The notes under the pieces are model-generated. The model saw nothing but the letters and a program-made list of their open reading frames with translations, was not told the DNA's origin and searched no databases. DNA of 49,151 nt. Source: Pseudomonadota bacterium (GTDB lineage Bacteria; Desulfobacterota; Desulfovibrionia; Desulfovibrionales; Desulfovibrionaceae). The DNA lies in NCBI GenBank assembly GCA_023460395.1, contig JAEWQB010000007.1, positions 1-49,151 of the forward strand, in the 5' to 3' direction. This document shows, one piece after another, positions 39,201 to 45,200 of this stretch (the first letter of the stretch is position 1; every line of letters begins with the position of its first letter). Both the position numbers and the translations under genes were made by a program.

Positions 39201-42200
39201 GCTGGCAGACGTCCGGCGTACTATTGGTCCCATTCAGGGAGTCATTCACGCCGCAGGTGTGGCTGGGCGCGGATTTTTGCTTTCCAAAGAGCAGACCAGC
39301 TATGAAGCGGTACTGGCTCCCAAGGTTCTCGGCACATGGAACCTGCATACAGCCACACGCTCCGATACGCTCCGTTTCTTCGTACTGGCCTCATCCAGAA
39401 CCTCGCTGACCGGTGCTCCGGGACAAACCGACTACACCGCGGCAAACGCTTTCCTTAATGCGTTTGCCCACTACCGCCGGGCCATGGGCCTTCCCGCCCT
39501 GTCCCTCTGCTGGAACACATGGTCCGAAGTCGGTATGGCGGTGCAATCTGGAACCACGGGACGAAACAAGGCTCCGGCACGGCAGAAAGATGGGTCCGGC
39601 TTCTTCGATGAAACAGGCGCCCCCCACGCAACGGACCGGGCCGCACGCCACACATATGGCGTGGCAAACACGCGTCCTCCACACGTCTCCCAAACCACCG
39701 GAGATAGCGCTTCCGGGGCTGACGGAACATCATCACCCGGTCACACGCTGGCCCCGTCACAAGCGTTTGGCGTGCTGGAAAACGCCCTCGCCAGCGGAGA
39801 AACCGTGGTTGTTGTTGCCATGGCAGGAGAAAACGCTTCCCGCTTCCCGCTGACGACCTTTCTGTCGTCCGCACCTGCGGGTTCGGGCACCACGGCAACA
39901 GACCCGGCACGTTCTGACGAAATGGACGAAACTGGCAACACCGGCAAAACGGACACACCAGCCACGGGCAAGGCGGGGGAAACGAACGCATCAGCCGATT
40001 GCCTCGCTGCCTGCGGAAATATCCGGGAAGCCGATTTACTGGAAATCTTCCGGGATTGCCTCGGCTACGACACCCCACTAAGCCGCGACGACGACTTTTT
40101 CGATCTGGGGGGAGACTCTATTGCCGGAACCCGCGTGGTCAGCCGTATTGCCAAAACGCTGGGAGTCAGCGTCAGTCTCATCGATCTGCTGGAAAGCGAC
40201 ACCCTTGGCGATTTCATAGATCACGTGCGGGCTGCATGCACCCCGGAAACGCCCACCAAACAGGGCATTACGCCAGCCCCGGTTCGCGAAACCTATCCCG
40301 TGGGGCAAGAACAATTGTCCATCCTCTACGCAGACCTGCTGAATGAAGGACAAACGGCATATAACCTTCCGGCATTCCTTGTCATGCCGCCTCAATTGGA
40401 CAAAAACAGGCTGGAAGCAGCCATTGGCGCACTTATCGAACGGCACGACGTGTTGCGCACCACCTTCTGCGATTTCGATACGGAACACCCCGGCATGGTC
40501 ATCCACCCGTTTACCGGATTCACGTTGGAAGAAGTTGCCATTCCAGACCTCACCGGCAAGGACCGCTTCATCGCACCCTTCGACCTGAAGCGGGAGCCGG
40601 GATTCCGCATACACCTACTGAACGCTGGTGACGGGGAATACGTACTGTTCTTCGACATCCACCATGCGCTGGCGGACGGGCGCACAATCTCCCTGTTCAA
40701 CGCCGAGCTGTTCCGGCTGTATCACGGCAAACCATTGGAGCCTGTCCTCCTGCAACAAAAGGATTTTGCGTGGCATCAGTTCGCGCACCCCAATGCGGAA
40801 GACAAGGCTTACTGGCAAACACGTTACGCGGGGAATTTGCCCAAGCTGGATCTGCCCGCTGACTTCCCGCGCCCCCCCTTGCACACCCGCCGGGGCGGCA
40901 TGTACGAATTTGCACTGGAAGCGTCGCTGGTGGCTGACATGAAAACGCTGGCCCGCCGCCAAGGAGTGACCAACTATCACATTGTGCTTGCCGCGTGGAG
41001 CCTGTTGGCGCACGTTCTCACGGGAAATACTGATATCGTCATAGCCATTTCTGTGGACAGCCGTAACGAATATCTGAACACGGCGGGCATGCTCGCGTCC
41101 ATGCTTCCCCTGCGGCTTGATGTCCGCGCGGACACCCCTGTGGGGCAAATGCTCAAGAATACCCAACAGGTCAGCAATGAGGCGCTGCGGCATCAGTCCT
41201 ACATACTGAACACCCTGCTCACAGACCGGGCATTGCCTGCCACCCCAGAGAGATCACCGCTTTCCGAGATTATGCTTTCATACATGAACTACGAATTTGC
41301 CAATGAAGAGGACGCGTTATTCGAGACTCTGCGTTTTGACAAAGCGGCCAGCAAAACAGACGTATCCATCTTCTGCAGCGATTCCGGCGGCGTCATAAGC
41401 TTTGCGTTGGAATATTACGCCGACCTGTTCAGCCACGCGACTATTGTGCGAATGGCGACGGACGTTACGCGCATTCTGGAAGCTATGGTTTCTGGCAACG
41501 CGGAGGCTCCCGTGCCCTTCATATATTCCGCACCGCCTGCGGGGCACGGACAGGGCGGACCTAACGGATCGGGCGAATCAAGCGAATCGGGCGAGCCGGG
41601 CAAACAGGATGAACCAGACGAACAGAGCGGCCATGCGCCCACAACTCCAAACCGGGAACAGCTCCCCCTCAGCCCCACTCTGGCAAAGGCTCTGCACGCA
41701 TCGGCAAAAACGAACCATGTCTCCGCCCCGGCGGTTCTGCTTGCCACACTGGCTGTGTTACTCAGCCGCGTAACCGCACAGGAACGCGTCTCCATAGTCC
41801 ACAAGGGCCGCTCTATCCCGTTTACCATGGATGACGACACGGAATTCAACCTGCTGCTAACATATGCGCAGAGCCAGCTAACCTTACCGGATGGTGCGCC
41901 TGACCACGACTCCCCCCACGGTTCCGGGAGGGAAGCCTTCCCAATGCCCGGTACGGAGCTATCTGGCTGCCAACGCTGCGACACACGCTCCTCCGCCACA
42001 CCGGATTCGGGCCAGCCTCCTACCGACGGACACAGCACAGGCGGTCATGGCGTCTCTTCCCTGCGTGCCGGATTTGTCTATAAAACGGACGCCCCTGTGC
42101 ACACAGACCATGCCGAAGGTTGCGATCTTGTCTGCACGGTGCATGATTCCCCGGACGGTATGACAGTGCAGTTCTCATACACCACGCACACCCTAACTGC

Positions 42201-42270
42201 GGACACGGCACATAACTGGCTACACTATTACGAACAATTCTTGGACGGCATAACGCAAGAAAACGTATGA
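24163..42270 (+). CDS. 6035-residue NRPS-PKS hybrid megasynthase
   Basis: Cytoplasmic assembly-line enzyme. Domain order with active-site residues: C1 (SHLVMDG, His143), A1 (about 460-930), T1 (Ser973); C2 (His1148-His1149), T2 (Ser1468), E (His1652-His1653); C3 (His2104-His2105), T3 (Ser2515); C4 (His2747-His2748), A2 (about 3060-3595), T4 (Ser3652); KS (Cys3906, His4039, His4080), DH-like (His4362, Asp4580), KR (about 4940-5180), T5 (Ser5319); C5 (His5500-His5501); and a C-terminal half C domain. GAGAGG precedes the ATG by 6 nt. It overlaps the next NRPS gene by 4 nt (ATGA). Two modules lack A domains and the PKS module lacks an AT. Module details are in separate entries. Confidence 0.96.
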   Translation: MTDITMDCSFSKSVPCTNCQKELWLASQTSLNEYDETAIRASFTIKRSVSPELLRETLRRVLRQTPLLGAVLSLPNGEPLFTPGNPDDVDLRVVDLRNTENPHQAMWSFLDGFYEEPVNVRVSRFALVRIDETESLYAFKCSHLVMDGLGSFLHAALVSEIYGALAHGKEPELGAPLTCDELFRQDMAHRESARFAKDMAFWTQHLEKMPEKRVFRALPGCTDILGNSRCQKFYLSEKTSRQVEQILKSLSISPAIYFTALHALIVSFMCDEPQVAIQTPVAFGERKSPAHRQGAQISLPPVLADVGNAATFEELVKSIEAQCAKFFRHIRTPYQLALRTLSRKNLTNLADLFVNFIPFPFPGTPEFPLSNPCQYHSDLEPVLFGLMVLQEADMNRFSLNMRSSRNHLSEQDVERYVRRVALLSEQLASGRDISELTYLLEEEEQELRHWQRGETKEYSVETMPGLFDQQAEKFAERLAVQDEHGAGLTYAQVRENSLRCATWLTERGVRKGDIVAVAARRTVNLPEVVLGVQRCGAVYLPVDPNAPSERLDFILADAHPVLTMDLDDMAYRNTPHTKPPVPPTVHDAAYLIYTSGSTGRPKGVLAPHGGFVNMIQGQIEYFGITEQDRVLLFAPPIFDAALSELFMGLHAGACVYPVSDTLRNEPWNLRQHMADNAVSVTTFPPSYLHVFDREPFPGLRVLITAGEPPVADDALHYAAALQYFNAYGPTETCVCATIKRVTPGEALPISTGRPIPNVSAVIRNTARQPLPAGIAGELWIGGASVALEYHGNPQLTAQRFHSLPEELGERSYATGDLALWSPQGEIILMGRADDQVKIRGNRVELGEVAFLLERCPSVRQACALLIEHGPAKQAMLAAALVLHNDAVLEQIVSWCRENLPAYMIPSFWHVVEGMPVSPTGKIDRTALKTLIVASEASATRSQPLDPRLLALFERVIGHPYDPAINFFDQGGNSLTAMTLLRDIRNTYSVDLAFRTFMGCDTLYDLAALLQSPHAPRTETQNASTAPLGRNQFHIWAYQQANPRSIDYNMPLLLEIHGAQGNAFITAVQDAVNAQELFLCTVGGAVDTPHFQHTASAISVDRTALPDAVAADAYFDRLIHTPFDLQTEPPIRLTAVDLPKSVRLLILVHHIAGDGETLDILLRNALRCMNGNHDTQPDAGALSTQTAFCDRERAYERSRAFAEDAAYWQQELATPTSGNFPAKRIGAMNSAPLPLDLAARLEAQARHSGISVLARFVTAYSQTLCAAFGVPEVVIGVPMGLRETRKEFQTAGFYVNTVPLRLQHGTGSDAAGETATRLTQAIAHSRYCVTEAVPTFLATHSHTAPLEFPNAPIDAPLSVPPNVTDPVNNRALRITRLQPQLRASKFSASATLETGEIPGIILEYDAGLFTDSAAFLQQLIRTLDTLCEKPVCETAAHPTAIQVLTEAWRTMLRAAPDEHSDFFRSGGDSIKAIQITGALHRHGFTSLTASDFLSTPHFRDLCALLATTDASDCPPASGISIEPVRPGHTVPLLPIQQALIHKHPDHWRHFHMMLPMALGPLIPQQTIEAWLRGLPEKFEALRLSFAATGALLSEKPHPPVLTICHVDTATDREPLLRHMAQTIIAGLNPETGRTLGAALAEYNGERLFVLAGHHLVLDVVSLDILQRDLRQFCLDGSGVKESCGMGTRSVAMHSLVEQGKFPTSEDHAMWNAVCRTPATPLAAVRTGHADIASQRVCTGTQLRGFRPDHTATLLPDLLSALACALRTQGQQSPVFLTLESHGRDAVIPDFESSQSVGWFTAVCPMPLVPAAVCSEARRTIHPWLAQHFSPAHCNAYGYLAAHDPQTFDYSAQISFNYLGILNNQPDSPNNDGKHVTPLFSSAAPGNIPDLLHPDFAPSAPLELSLFFDAAETLHLNAFHSPHVLLPTWVSGLLEAWKTALTTLPAYQSPLSENQWTRICEYCDCRREAIESIRPPAATLEPLLYQALQADKRIYTQQIQFHFTGDVNDAQLMRAWNSVVSRHESLRSLFPMPQTGEFYHVVMRTGRCSTEYHDFSPLPRSTAQTETEAQLLMRRTMEFNLNTGPLLRAQFFRYGEREFMISWSFHHLLMDGWCAGILLRELFATYATLTGRPAQPLPAPVPLARYTQWRARFDEQAARNYWTTLLKGFTPLTGVTGPAPATSDTQDPHAVEWALDETLSGALAAMATEHAVTLPILVQSLWAFVLSAGNNTCRDVVYGVVVSGRPAELEDMDRAVGMFIQTLPLRVRWSPQSSLADLLTDVKAQSLQQMRYGYLPLAAMGKDLLDHLMVFENYPFKTLFEDGTLELREVRGFEKIPYPLGISVVPSKRLLFRFLFDPARMDESRVRNLCDQLHTLLRVVATQPGVSCAALEAQLAQLAQPGVPDLRNGHAGTHSATDHSFPPAEGAATTVPAVEEPLSSGSADTENNRGTGSPVFEDAGVGITGAANLSGEVATPGARDGLTDGDMEAVVADIYATVLQRDIPSPDADFFLLGGHSLLVMQVMAQVSKRLGIRLAIEDIFDHASVRQLAAFLRTVQAPALHIPRCPAQDTHPLSASQRRIWFLQRLHEDNRIYQIPFAARAGGPVDPDVLQQALALLERRHEGLRLRVFADTPEQTLAPLGSLRLEYHDGPYALNAVQAPPCGAVSPQSQAPCGNEPDSFSGTSNASRPDRTARTGTGRCASRAGGADGGSRTDENDADMPLGVDSPLVRVALYRESATESVLTFRFHHIIFDGWSSEIFLRELNQAYSAVLHDTVPEWKPTTLDYLSYIHWEAEQKTDKLDTLKTMLLPLPERLRLPLDFPRPAVQSYAGDVVVFSLRPDQIGALKHHAHDAGVSLFPVLIALINAFLFRHTGQTDLLVGCPAANREEEQTQDLLGLFVNTLAIRTTLAPDSDFRRAVASAHTSLNIALSAQHIPFEQVVDAVCVERNPSRNPLFDVFVALENDTWTNFAQEPLCLQAIPLPHNRSKFDLSVYFKETGPDSMEVHIEYCTALFRKETVHAMGERLSVLLDDALLRPDTALADLTILPDRERAMLESFNNTKEPLDAEQNSDTLFRAQAARNGAAPAIVEASGHTCDYAGFSAMVDAMATHLTEAGLAPGSYAGVCFNRSLVMMVTLFAVERIGAVYVPLSANLPNERLSSMLEDLGSCIIVTDTAHADTFARCGHPVLTPDISFLSQRRNASIPGAPGCPSPSAIPAAASLPAATVSPDAVAYVIFTSGSTGRPKGVPIRHRSLCNRLLWMQSQFPIGPGDVVLQKTTVTFDVSVWELFWWSWCGASLALLEPEAEKNPGHIVQTIAAQNVTVLHFVPSMLRVFLEYLEFQPDNVRNLKTLRYVFTSGEALSSDLVARFHAVFHGQSHAELHNLYGPTEATIDVTWQPCPPESPQPLPIGRPIANTHIHVLDARQHRVPVGSVGELYISGVQVAPGYLNRPELTARNFLPDPFIPGNRMYRTGDLGRWLPNGAIEYLGRNDDQVKIRGFRLELGEVEAALGRCTGVSQAVVRVCRIGGYDALEAFLLPRSGARPALRSLRSELAAILPDYMHPARWFVVDAIPLSPSGKADRKAISGSPLATGSVSEEYPAQEQKTSCGVAHTIPKATNGLENAVRGIWQTVMPEAGIGDADTGFFEAGGNSLLLVQLHNRLEEQWKGVFTLASLFSESTIRQQAARIELAQAAMLRPRAGSASHPRSASLGTHGVTSTPLTKGASVSPEELTAPIAIIGMAVRFGEYEDAERFWDDLAHGVDKNVDMPEKRRQEVRQIFEAVGYAFDPAKLRQAAYLSDISSFDYKRFGLSPNDARLLDPKQRIFLETALHALDDAGYGGQALEGANVGTFVGASPYRMFQDAVTRCFPDQSEQIYLLNVPSNVVARISYLKNWHGPAASVDTACSSVLTALHDACHSLRIGESHAALVGGVHTIDLPVKGDTRFAIEAASGQTRTFDAKADGVGAGEGAAVFVLKRLEDALRDNDAIHAVIAGSAVNQDGRSSSMAAPNPEAQADVIAQAARQASVPLADICFFEAHGTATVLGDPVEVEGLTKAFAREGITASRKALIGSVKGNIGHLDAAAGAAGLAKAVVSLKKGHMPPQPHFQTPNPHINFSAAPVRVPRALEPLPEENRPWTCGVSSFGLSGVNAHVILREHIPAPLPADTGDWYCIPLSAATEAGLKSYCRRILEAVERNPHWTLHAIAATLVAGREYFETRLAVIAHTRQELLDQLRASLPESTPQTQPESACLCHNTGDNKNVPGSHINNDTGGTATDPINAVLPSQADAEAAATAFLHGARLLWPRNRPLHRVHLPATPWNRTRLWPGFTPRVVSSPVETPSGTTFALALGHPDFWPVAEHRLLGVPTMVGMALPDIIGMTMLASAPTSAPISAPISALSLKNMRWHAPLTYEPGSRATLSLQRHPDSTMTAELHHCRNDEWQLAASATVCVPASAQSAQHSEQGSSHGNGASTPSERNNSQPQQTATLDIAALRDIMRPHATPVPDAAGTGIPDDAGTTPAQPSLAGTASPVRVSARWQCREALWISEEGDQLLARITLPESYRHDLRSFRWHPAMLDIASSLALYNAPGFVPARCDQMRLDKPLPATIYAYVVITENQPELRTARCTITDQSGQVLAELSGLVFLALHAVRPASRQIQNPARSCVLEEPQLFALRWIPATFMQQEQRGVYPSQTEHRAKPGRTLFALQDPTATDSSYDTPEHSAGQPNARGGVLLVGTPGDSVYDAFAPMVTFQSVLPWSSSSSTAETPPEAVPGTQLPANLPMPTSPEETNLLIRTLCHNDIAHLIYLPPLPEPPSQATSSVSGAWAFASLLRDICRAGLRAPLHVTVVGRGALTHHETSPDHALHMGLLLALRQEEPLLSCSYTELDSAHPAALEVLRQHSGDVNGICRIDDAGILHVPQLETLNIYPSDSGTEQQTAQQSSRHSILPDGCVIITGGLGGMGLRLARDISVRTGAKVVLLYRSGTAPADLPFATYQCDVTDVERLGAVLADVRRTIGPIQGVIHAAGVAGRGFLLSKEQTSYEAVLAPKVLGTWNLHTATRSDTLRFFVLASSRTSLTGAPGQTDYTAANAFLNAFAHYRRAMGLPALSLCWNTWSEVGMAVQSGTTGRNKAPARQKDGSGFFDETGAPHATDRAARHTYGVANTRPPHVSQTTGDSASGADGTSSPGHTLAPSQAFGVLENALASGETVVVVAMAGENASRFPLTTFLSSAPAGSGTTATDPARSDEMDETGNTGKTDTPATGKAGETNASADCLAACGNIREADLLEIFRDCLGYDTPLSRDDDFFDLGGDSIAGTRVVSRIAKTLGVSVSLIDLLESDTLGDFIDHVRAACTPETPTKQGITPAPVRETYPVGQEQLSILYADLLNEGQTAYNLPAFLVMPPQLDKNRLEAAIGALIERHDVLRTTFCDFDTEHPGMVIHPFTGFTLEEVAIPDLTGKDRFIAPFDLKREPGFRIHLLNAGDGEYVLFFDIHHALADGRTISLFNAELFRLYHGKPLEPVLLQQKDFAWHQFAHPNAEDKAYWQTRYAGNLPKLDLPADFPRPPLHTRRGGMYEFALEASLVADMKTLARRQGVTNYHIVLAAWSLLAHVLTGNTDIVIAISVDSRNEYLNTAGMLASMLPLRLDVRADTPVGQMLKNTQQVSNEALRHQSYILNTLLTDRALPATPERSPLSEIMLSYMNYEFANEEDALFETLRFDKAASKTDVSIFCSDSGGVISFALEYYADLFSHATIVRMATDVTRILEAMVSGNAEAPVPFIYSAPPAGHGQGGPNGSGESSESGEPGKQDEPDEQSGHAPTTPNREQLPLSPTLAKALHASAKTNHVSAPAVLLATLAVLLSRVTAQERVSIVHKGRSIPFTMDDDTEFNLLLTYAQSQLTLPDGAPDHDSPHGSGREAFPMPGTELSGCQRCDTRSSATPDSGQPPTDGHSTGGHGVSSLRAGFVYKTDAPVHTDHAEGCDLVCTVHDSPDGMTVQFSYTTHTLTADTAHNWLHYYEQFLDGITQENV
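27220..30096 (+). other. Module 2: C-T-E with no adenylation domain
   Basis: C2 has an intact VHHIAGDG. It passes directly, about 40 residues after the C fold ends, into a carrier protein with FFRSGGDSIKA, the GGDS form typical of carriers before E domains. A full epimerisation domain follows (GHHLVLDVVSL, LESHGRD, VGWFTAVCP, ISFNYLGIL). No A-domain core appears between C2 and T2, so T2 needs loading in trans or by another A domain. A D-residue is expected at this position. Confidence 0.85.
30115..31842 (+). other. Module 3: C-T with no adenylation domain
   Basis: C3 has SFHHLLMDGW and follows an E domain, so it should be of the D-donor (DCL) type. After C3 comes a low-complexity linker of roughly 80 residues (2403-2484) rich in Gly, Ser, Thr and Glu, then T3 with FFLLGGHSLL. 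The linker sits where an A domain of about 500 residues would normally be. It contains a 9-nt tandem repeat (QLAQLAQ) at about 31327-31354. Confidence 0.85.
31864..35250 (+). other. Module 4: C-A-T, predicted serine
   Basis: C4 has FHHIIFDGWSS. It carries an inserted hydrophilic stretch of about 60 residues (near 2665-2730) before the HHxxxDG motif. The A-domain specificity residues read D-V-W-H-F-S-L-I-D-K, essentially the classical serine code (EntF is DVWHFSLVDK). Core motifs are FTSGSTGRPKG, YGPTEATID, YRTGDLGRW and SPSGKADR. The carrier has FFEAGGNSLL. Serine activation is the best supported substrate call in the window. Confidence 0.88.
35350..40245 (+). other. PKS module without AT: KS-DH-KR-ACP
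   Basis: The KS has the full Cys-His-His triad (DTACSS, EAHGT, GNIGH). After it come the normal post-KS linker and the stretch that usually follows an AT (LHRVHLPATPWNRTRLW), but only about 50 residues of Asn/Thr-rich linker lie between them, so no AT domain exists. The DH-like region has HRLLG (His4362) and HPAMLDIASS (Asp4580) but departs from HxxxGxxxxP and DxxxQ. The KR has GGLGGMG, Lys5054 and Tyr5091. The ACP is FFDLGGDSIAG. The extender must be loaded by an AT encoded elsewhere. Confidence 0.85.
40270..42267 (+). other. C-terminal C domain plus orphan half C domain
   Basis: C5 is complete (DIHHALADG, and a LASMLPLRL segment at the usual latch position) and should condense onto the Gln module on the next protein. 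After a Gly/Ser/Glu repeat linker (about 5795-5825), residues 5830-6035 resemble only the second lobe of another C domain (LSPTLAKALHASAKTNHVSAPAVLLATLAVLLSRVTAQ, ending TAHNWLHYYEQFLDGI). No HHxxxDG lobe precedes it. Confidence 0.6.
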
Positions 42271-45200
42271 TGAAAATATCCGACCTGAAATTTGCTAGTC
42301 CCGCCGCAGAAACGATACGCAAGCAAGCGACAGCACTCGCAACCGGAACACTTGAAACACTGTTCAGAACGGTTGCCCACGGCTCTGCCGAGCACGCTGC
42401 GCTGGAAGACGCCACAACGACTCTGCGCTTCGCCGAGTTGGACGCGCTTTCCGCCGCCATTGCACGGTTTGTTACAGCCCGCAACTACGGTCCTGAGCCT
42501 GTGGTCGGCGTGGTGTGCATGCGCGGCGCACCCTATCTCGCCGCCGCGCTTGGGGTGATGCGGGCAGGTGCGGTATACCTTCCTATAGAGCAAGACCTGC
42601 CGCAAGTACGGAAAGAAATAATGCTGCGCCCGGCCCGCCTGCTCATCACGGATACCCATTGCCTGCGCGACGCGGAATACTTGCGGTACCGCAATCCCGG
42701 CATCGCCCATATCCTCTGCATAGATTCGCCGGAATACGACACGTGCATGGAAAGGCCCTCCGCCCTTTCCAGCACGGCCTATTGGGAGCATCTGGCCGGA
42801 CCGGGGAGCGATCAGGGCTGGAAAAGCCTGTTCAGCGGGGAACTGGTAGCAGATGAGGCACTTCAGGCAATGGCCGCCAATGTGCTGAAAAAAAGCGGCA
42901 TTGCCACAAAGCCACGGGGCCGGGTGCTGGATATCGGCAGCGGCTCCGGTATTGTGGCGCAAACCCTCGCCGGCGTGGCGGGTCAATACACCGCGGTAGA
43001 ACTCGCCAGAAACGAGCTTGACCGCGTGGAACGGCTGTCTGCCAGCGCCTCGGTGGCTATGCACCATATGGAGGCCGTGGACATCGGCTTTCTGCAGGGG
43101 GAGCCGTATGACGGCATAATCTTGAACGGAGTAGTGGAAAATTTTCCGGGCTACGCCTATCTGCGCACGGTGCTGAACCATGCAGTGCGGCGCCTAAGCG
43201 ATGACGGAGTCCTTTTTGTGGGCGCGGTGTGGGATCTTGAAGCCCGCGACGCATTGCGCGATGCGCTGAGGAATCACGCTCAAACCTCTGGAAATGCCCG
43301 TGGGTTGTCCTCATTTGAGGCTTCGGAAGCCCTCTTTCTTTCCCGGAAATTCTTCACCGAGTGGGCGCAAGAAAGCCCCGTGCCTGTGCGGGTTTGTTTC
43401 TCCCCTCTTGCTGGTCCCGATGCCACCGGACGCGATGCGCAGAGCTTGAACGATACGGAACAGCAGCACCTCCCCGGACGGGTGGACCGGCCTGACTGGA
43501 CGGACCGGCCTGATCGGGAAAACCGGGCAAAACCGGCGGATATGACAGGCCGGGTGTATCTGACAGACCGAGCGGACTGGACGGAACTGGTGGACTATCG
43601 ATTCGATGTCGTCATTACCCGCAGTCCGCAGTCAACATTCTCCCGGACAGACAAAACGCGCTTCGGCCTCAACGACGCACTTTCCGCACCTGATGTGGCG
43701 TTCCCCCTGTGCACGCCGGAACAAGCGGCATACATTGTCTACACCAGCGGCTCCACTGGAATCCCCAAAGGAATTGTGGTGGAGCACCGGAACCTGCTGC
43801 ACATACTTATGGCATTACGCAAATTTTCCGAGGGCTGCCACCGCGCTGCCCTTGTTGCGCCCCTCTCGTTTGATGCATCCATACAACAAATTGCCGTTTC
43901 CCTGTTTCTCGGAAAGCCGTTGTATGTCATGTCGGACGAGGAGCGTAAGAACCCGGAAGCCTTTCTCCGATGCGTGCATGAGAGAAACATAGACCTATGC
44001 GACATGACGCCCGCGTTTTTCAACGTGCTGGTGGAATATCTGCATGAGCGCAACCTTTCTCTGCCCATTGTCCGCATACTGCTGGCAGGCGAGATTCTGC
44101 GACCGGACACCATACAAAAATTCTATCACATCGCAGGCAATGAGCAGGTGGTGCTTTTCAATGTCTATGGTCCCACGGAATGCACTGTAGACAGCAGCGC
44201 ATTCCGCATTGACAAGGACAACTACAAAAATTTTTCCGCCTACCCCATTGGCACACCGCTGGAGGGCTGCGTTATCTCCGTGCGGGACAAAAACGGCAGT
44301 CCGCTGCCAGATTCCGTGACAGGTGAAATTTGGATTTCAGGAAACGGTGTCACGCGAGGATATCTGGACATCCCGGAAGAACAAGACGGAAAAAACAGGC
44401 TGAACGAACCCGAATCCCAATGCCGTTTGAGCCGACAGAACACCCCGGAAAAATCTCCGTTTCTCTCGGAGCAGGGAACCCGCTGGTATCGAACGGGCGA
44501 TTACGGATTCATGGTAAACGGACTCGCCTACTATCAGGGCCGTGAAGATCAGCAGGTAAAGATACGCGGCAACCGGGTGGAGATAGGCGAAGTGGAAAAC
44601 GCCATAGCCACTTTCCCCGGCGTGAAGCAGGTGGCAGTGGTGGCAGGAACCTTCAGCACGGGTGAAGATAAAACTTTGGCTGCCTATGTGGTGGGAAATG
44701 CGGATATTCCCGCGCTTAGACACTACCTTGAACGGCAACTCCCTTCCTACTACGTGCCCGGCTATTATGTGCCCATGACGGAGTTACCCCTTTCCGCGAA
44801 CCGTAAAGTGGACAAAAAGGCTCTGCCTTCCCCCAGTGCCCGCCCTCATACCCATCTGGAGGAAAAGGAAGGTACGCCTACAACGAGACGCCCGCCGGAA
44901 GGTCCGCTGGAAGAAGCGTTGGCGAGCATGTGGAAACGGCTGCTCGGCGTAGAGGTGACAGACACGGAGGCCAACTTCTTCAGCCTAGGCGGGCATAGCA
45001 TTTTAGCTATACGCCTTATCGCCATGATAGAAAAAGAGCTGCATGCCCACATCACCGTCACCGAACTGTTCGCACATCCCACCCTTGCGCTTCTTGCCCA
45101 TTTTTTCGCAGGCAAGGCCAAAGAGCAGGAAGGGCCGATTATCAAGCTGTGCCACTGCGAAGGCGGCAAAAAGCTTTTCTTGTTCCACCCGGTGGGAGGT

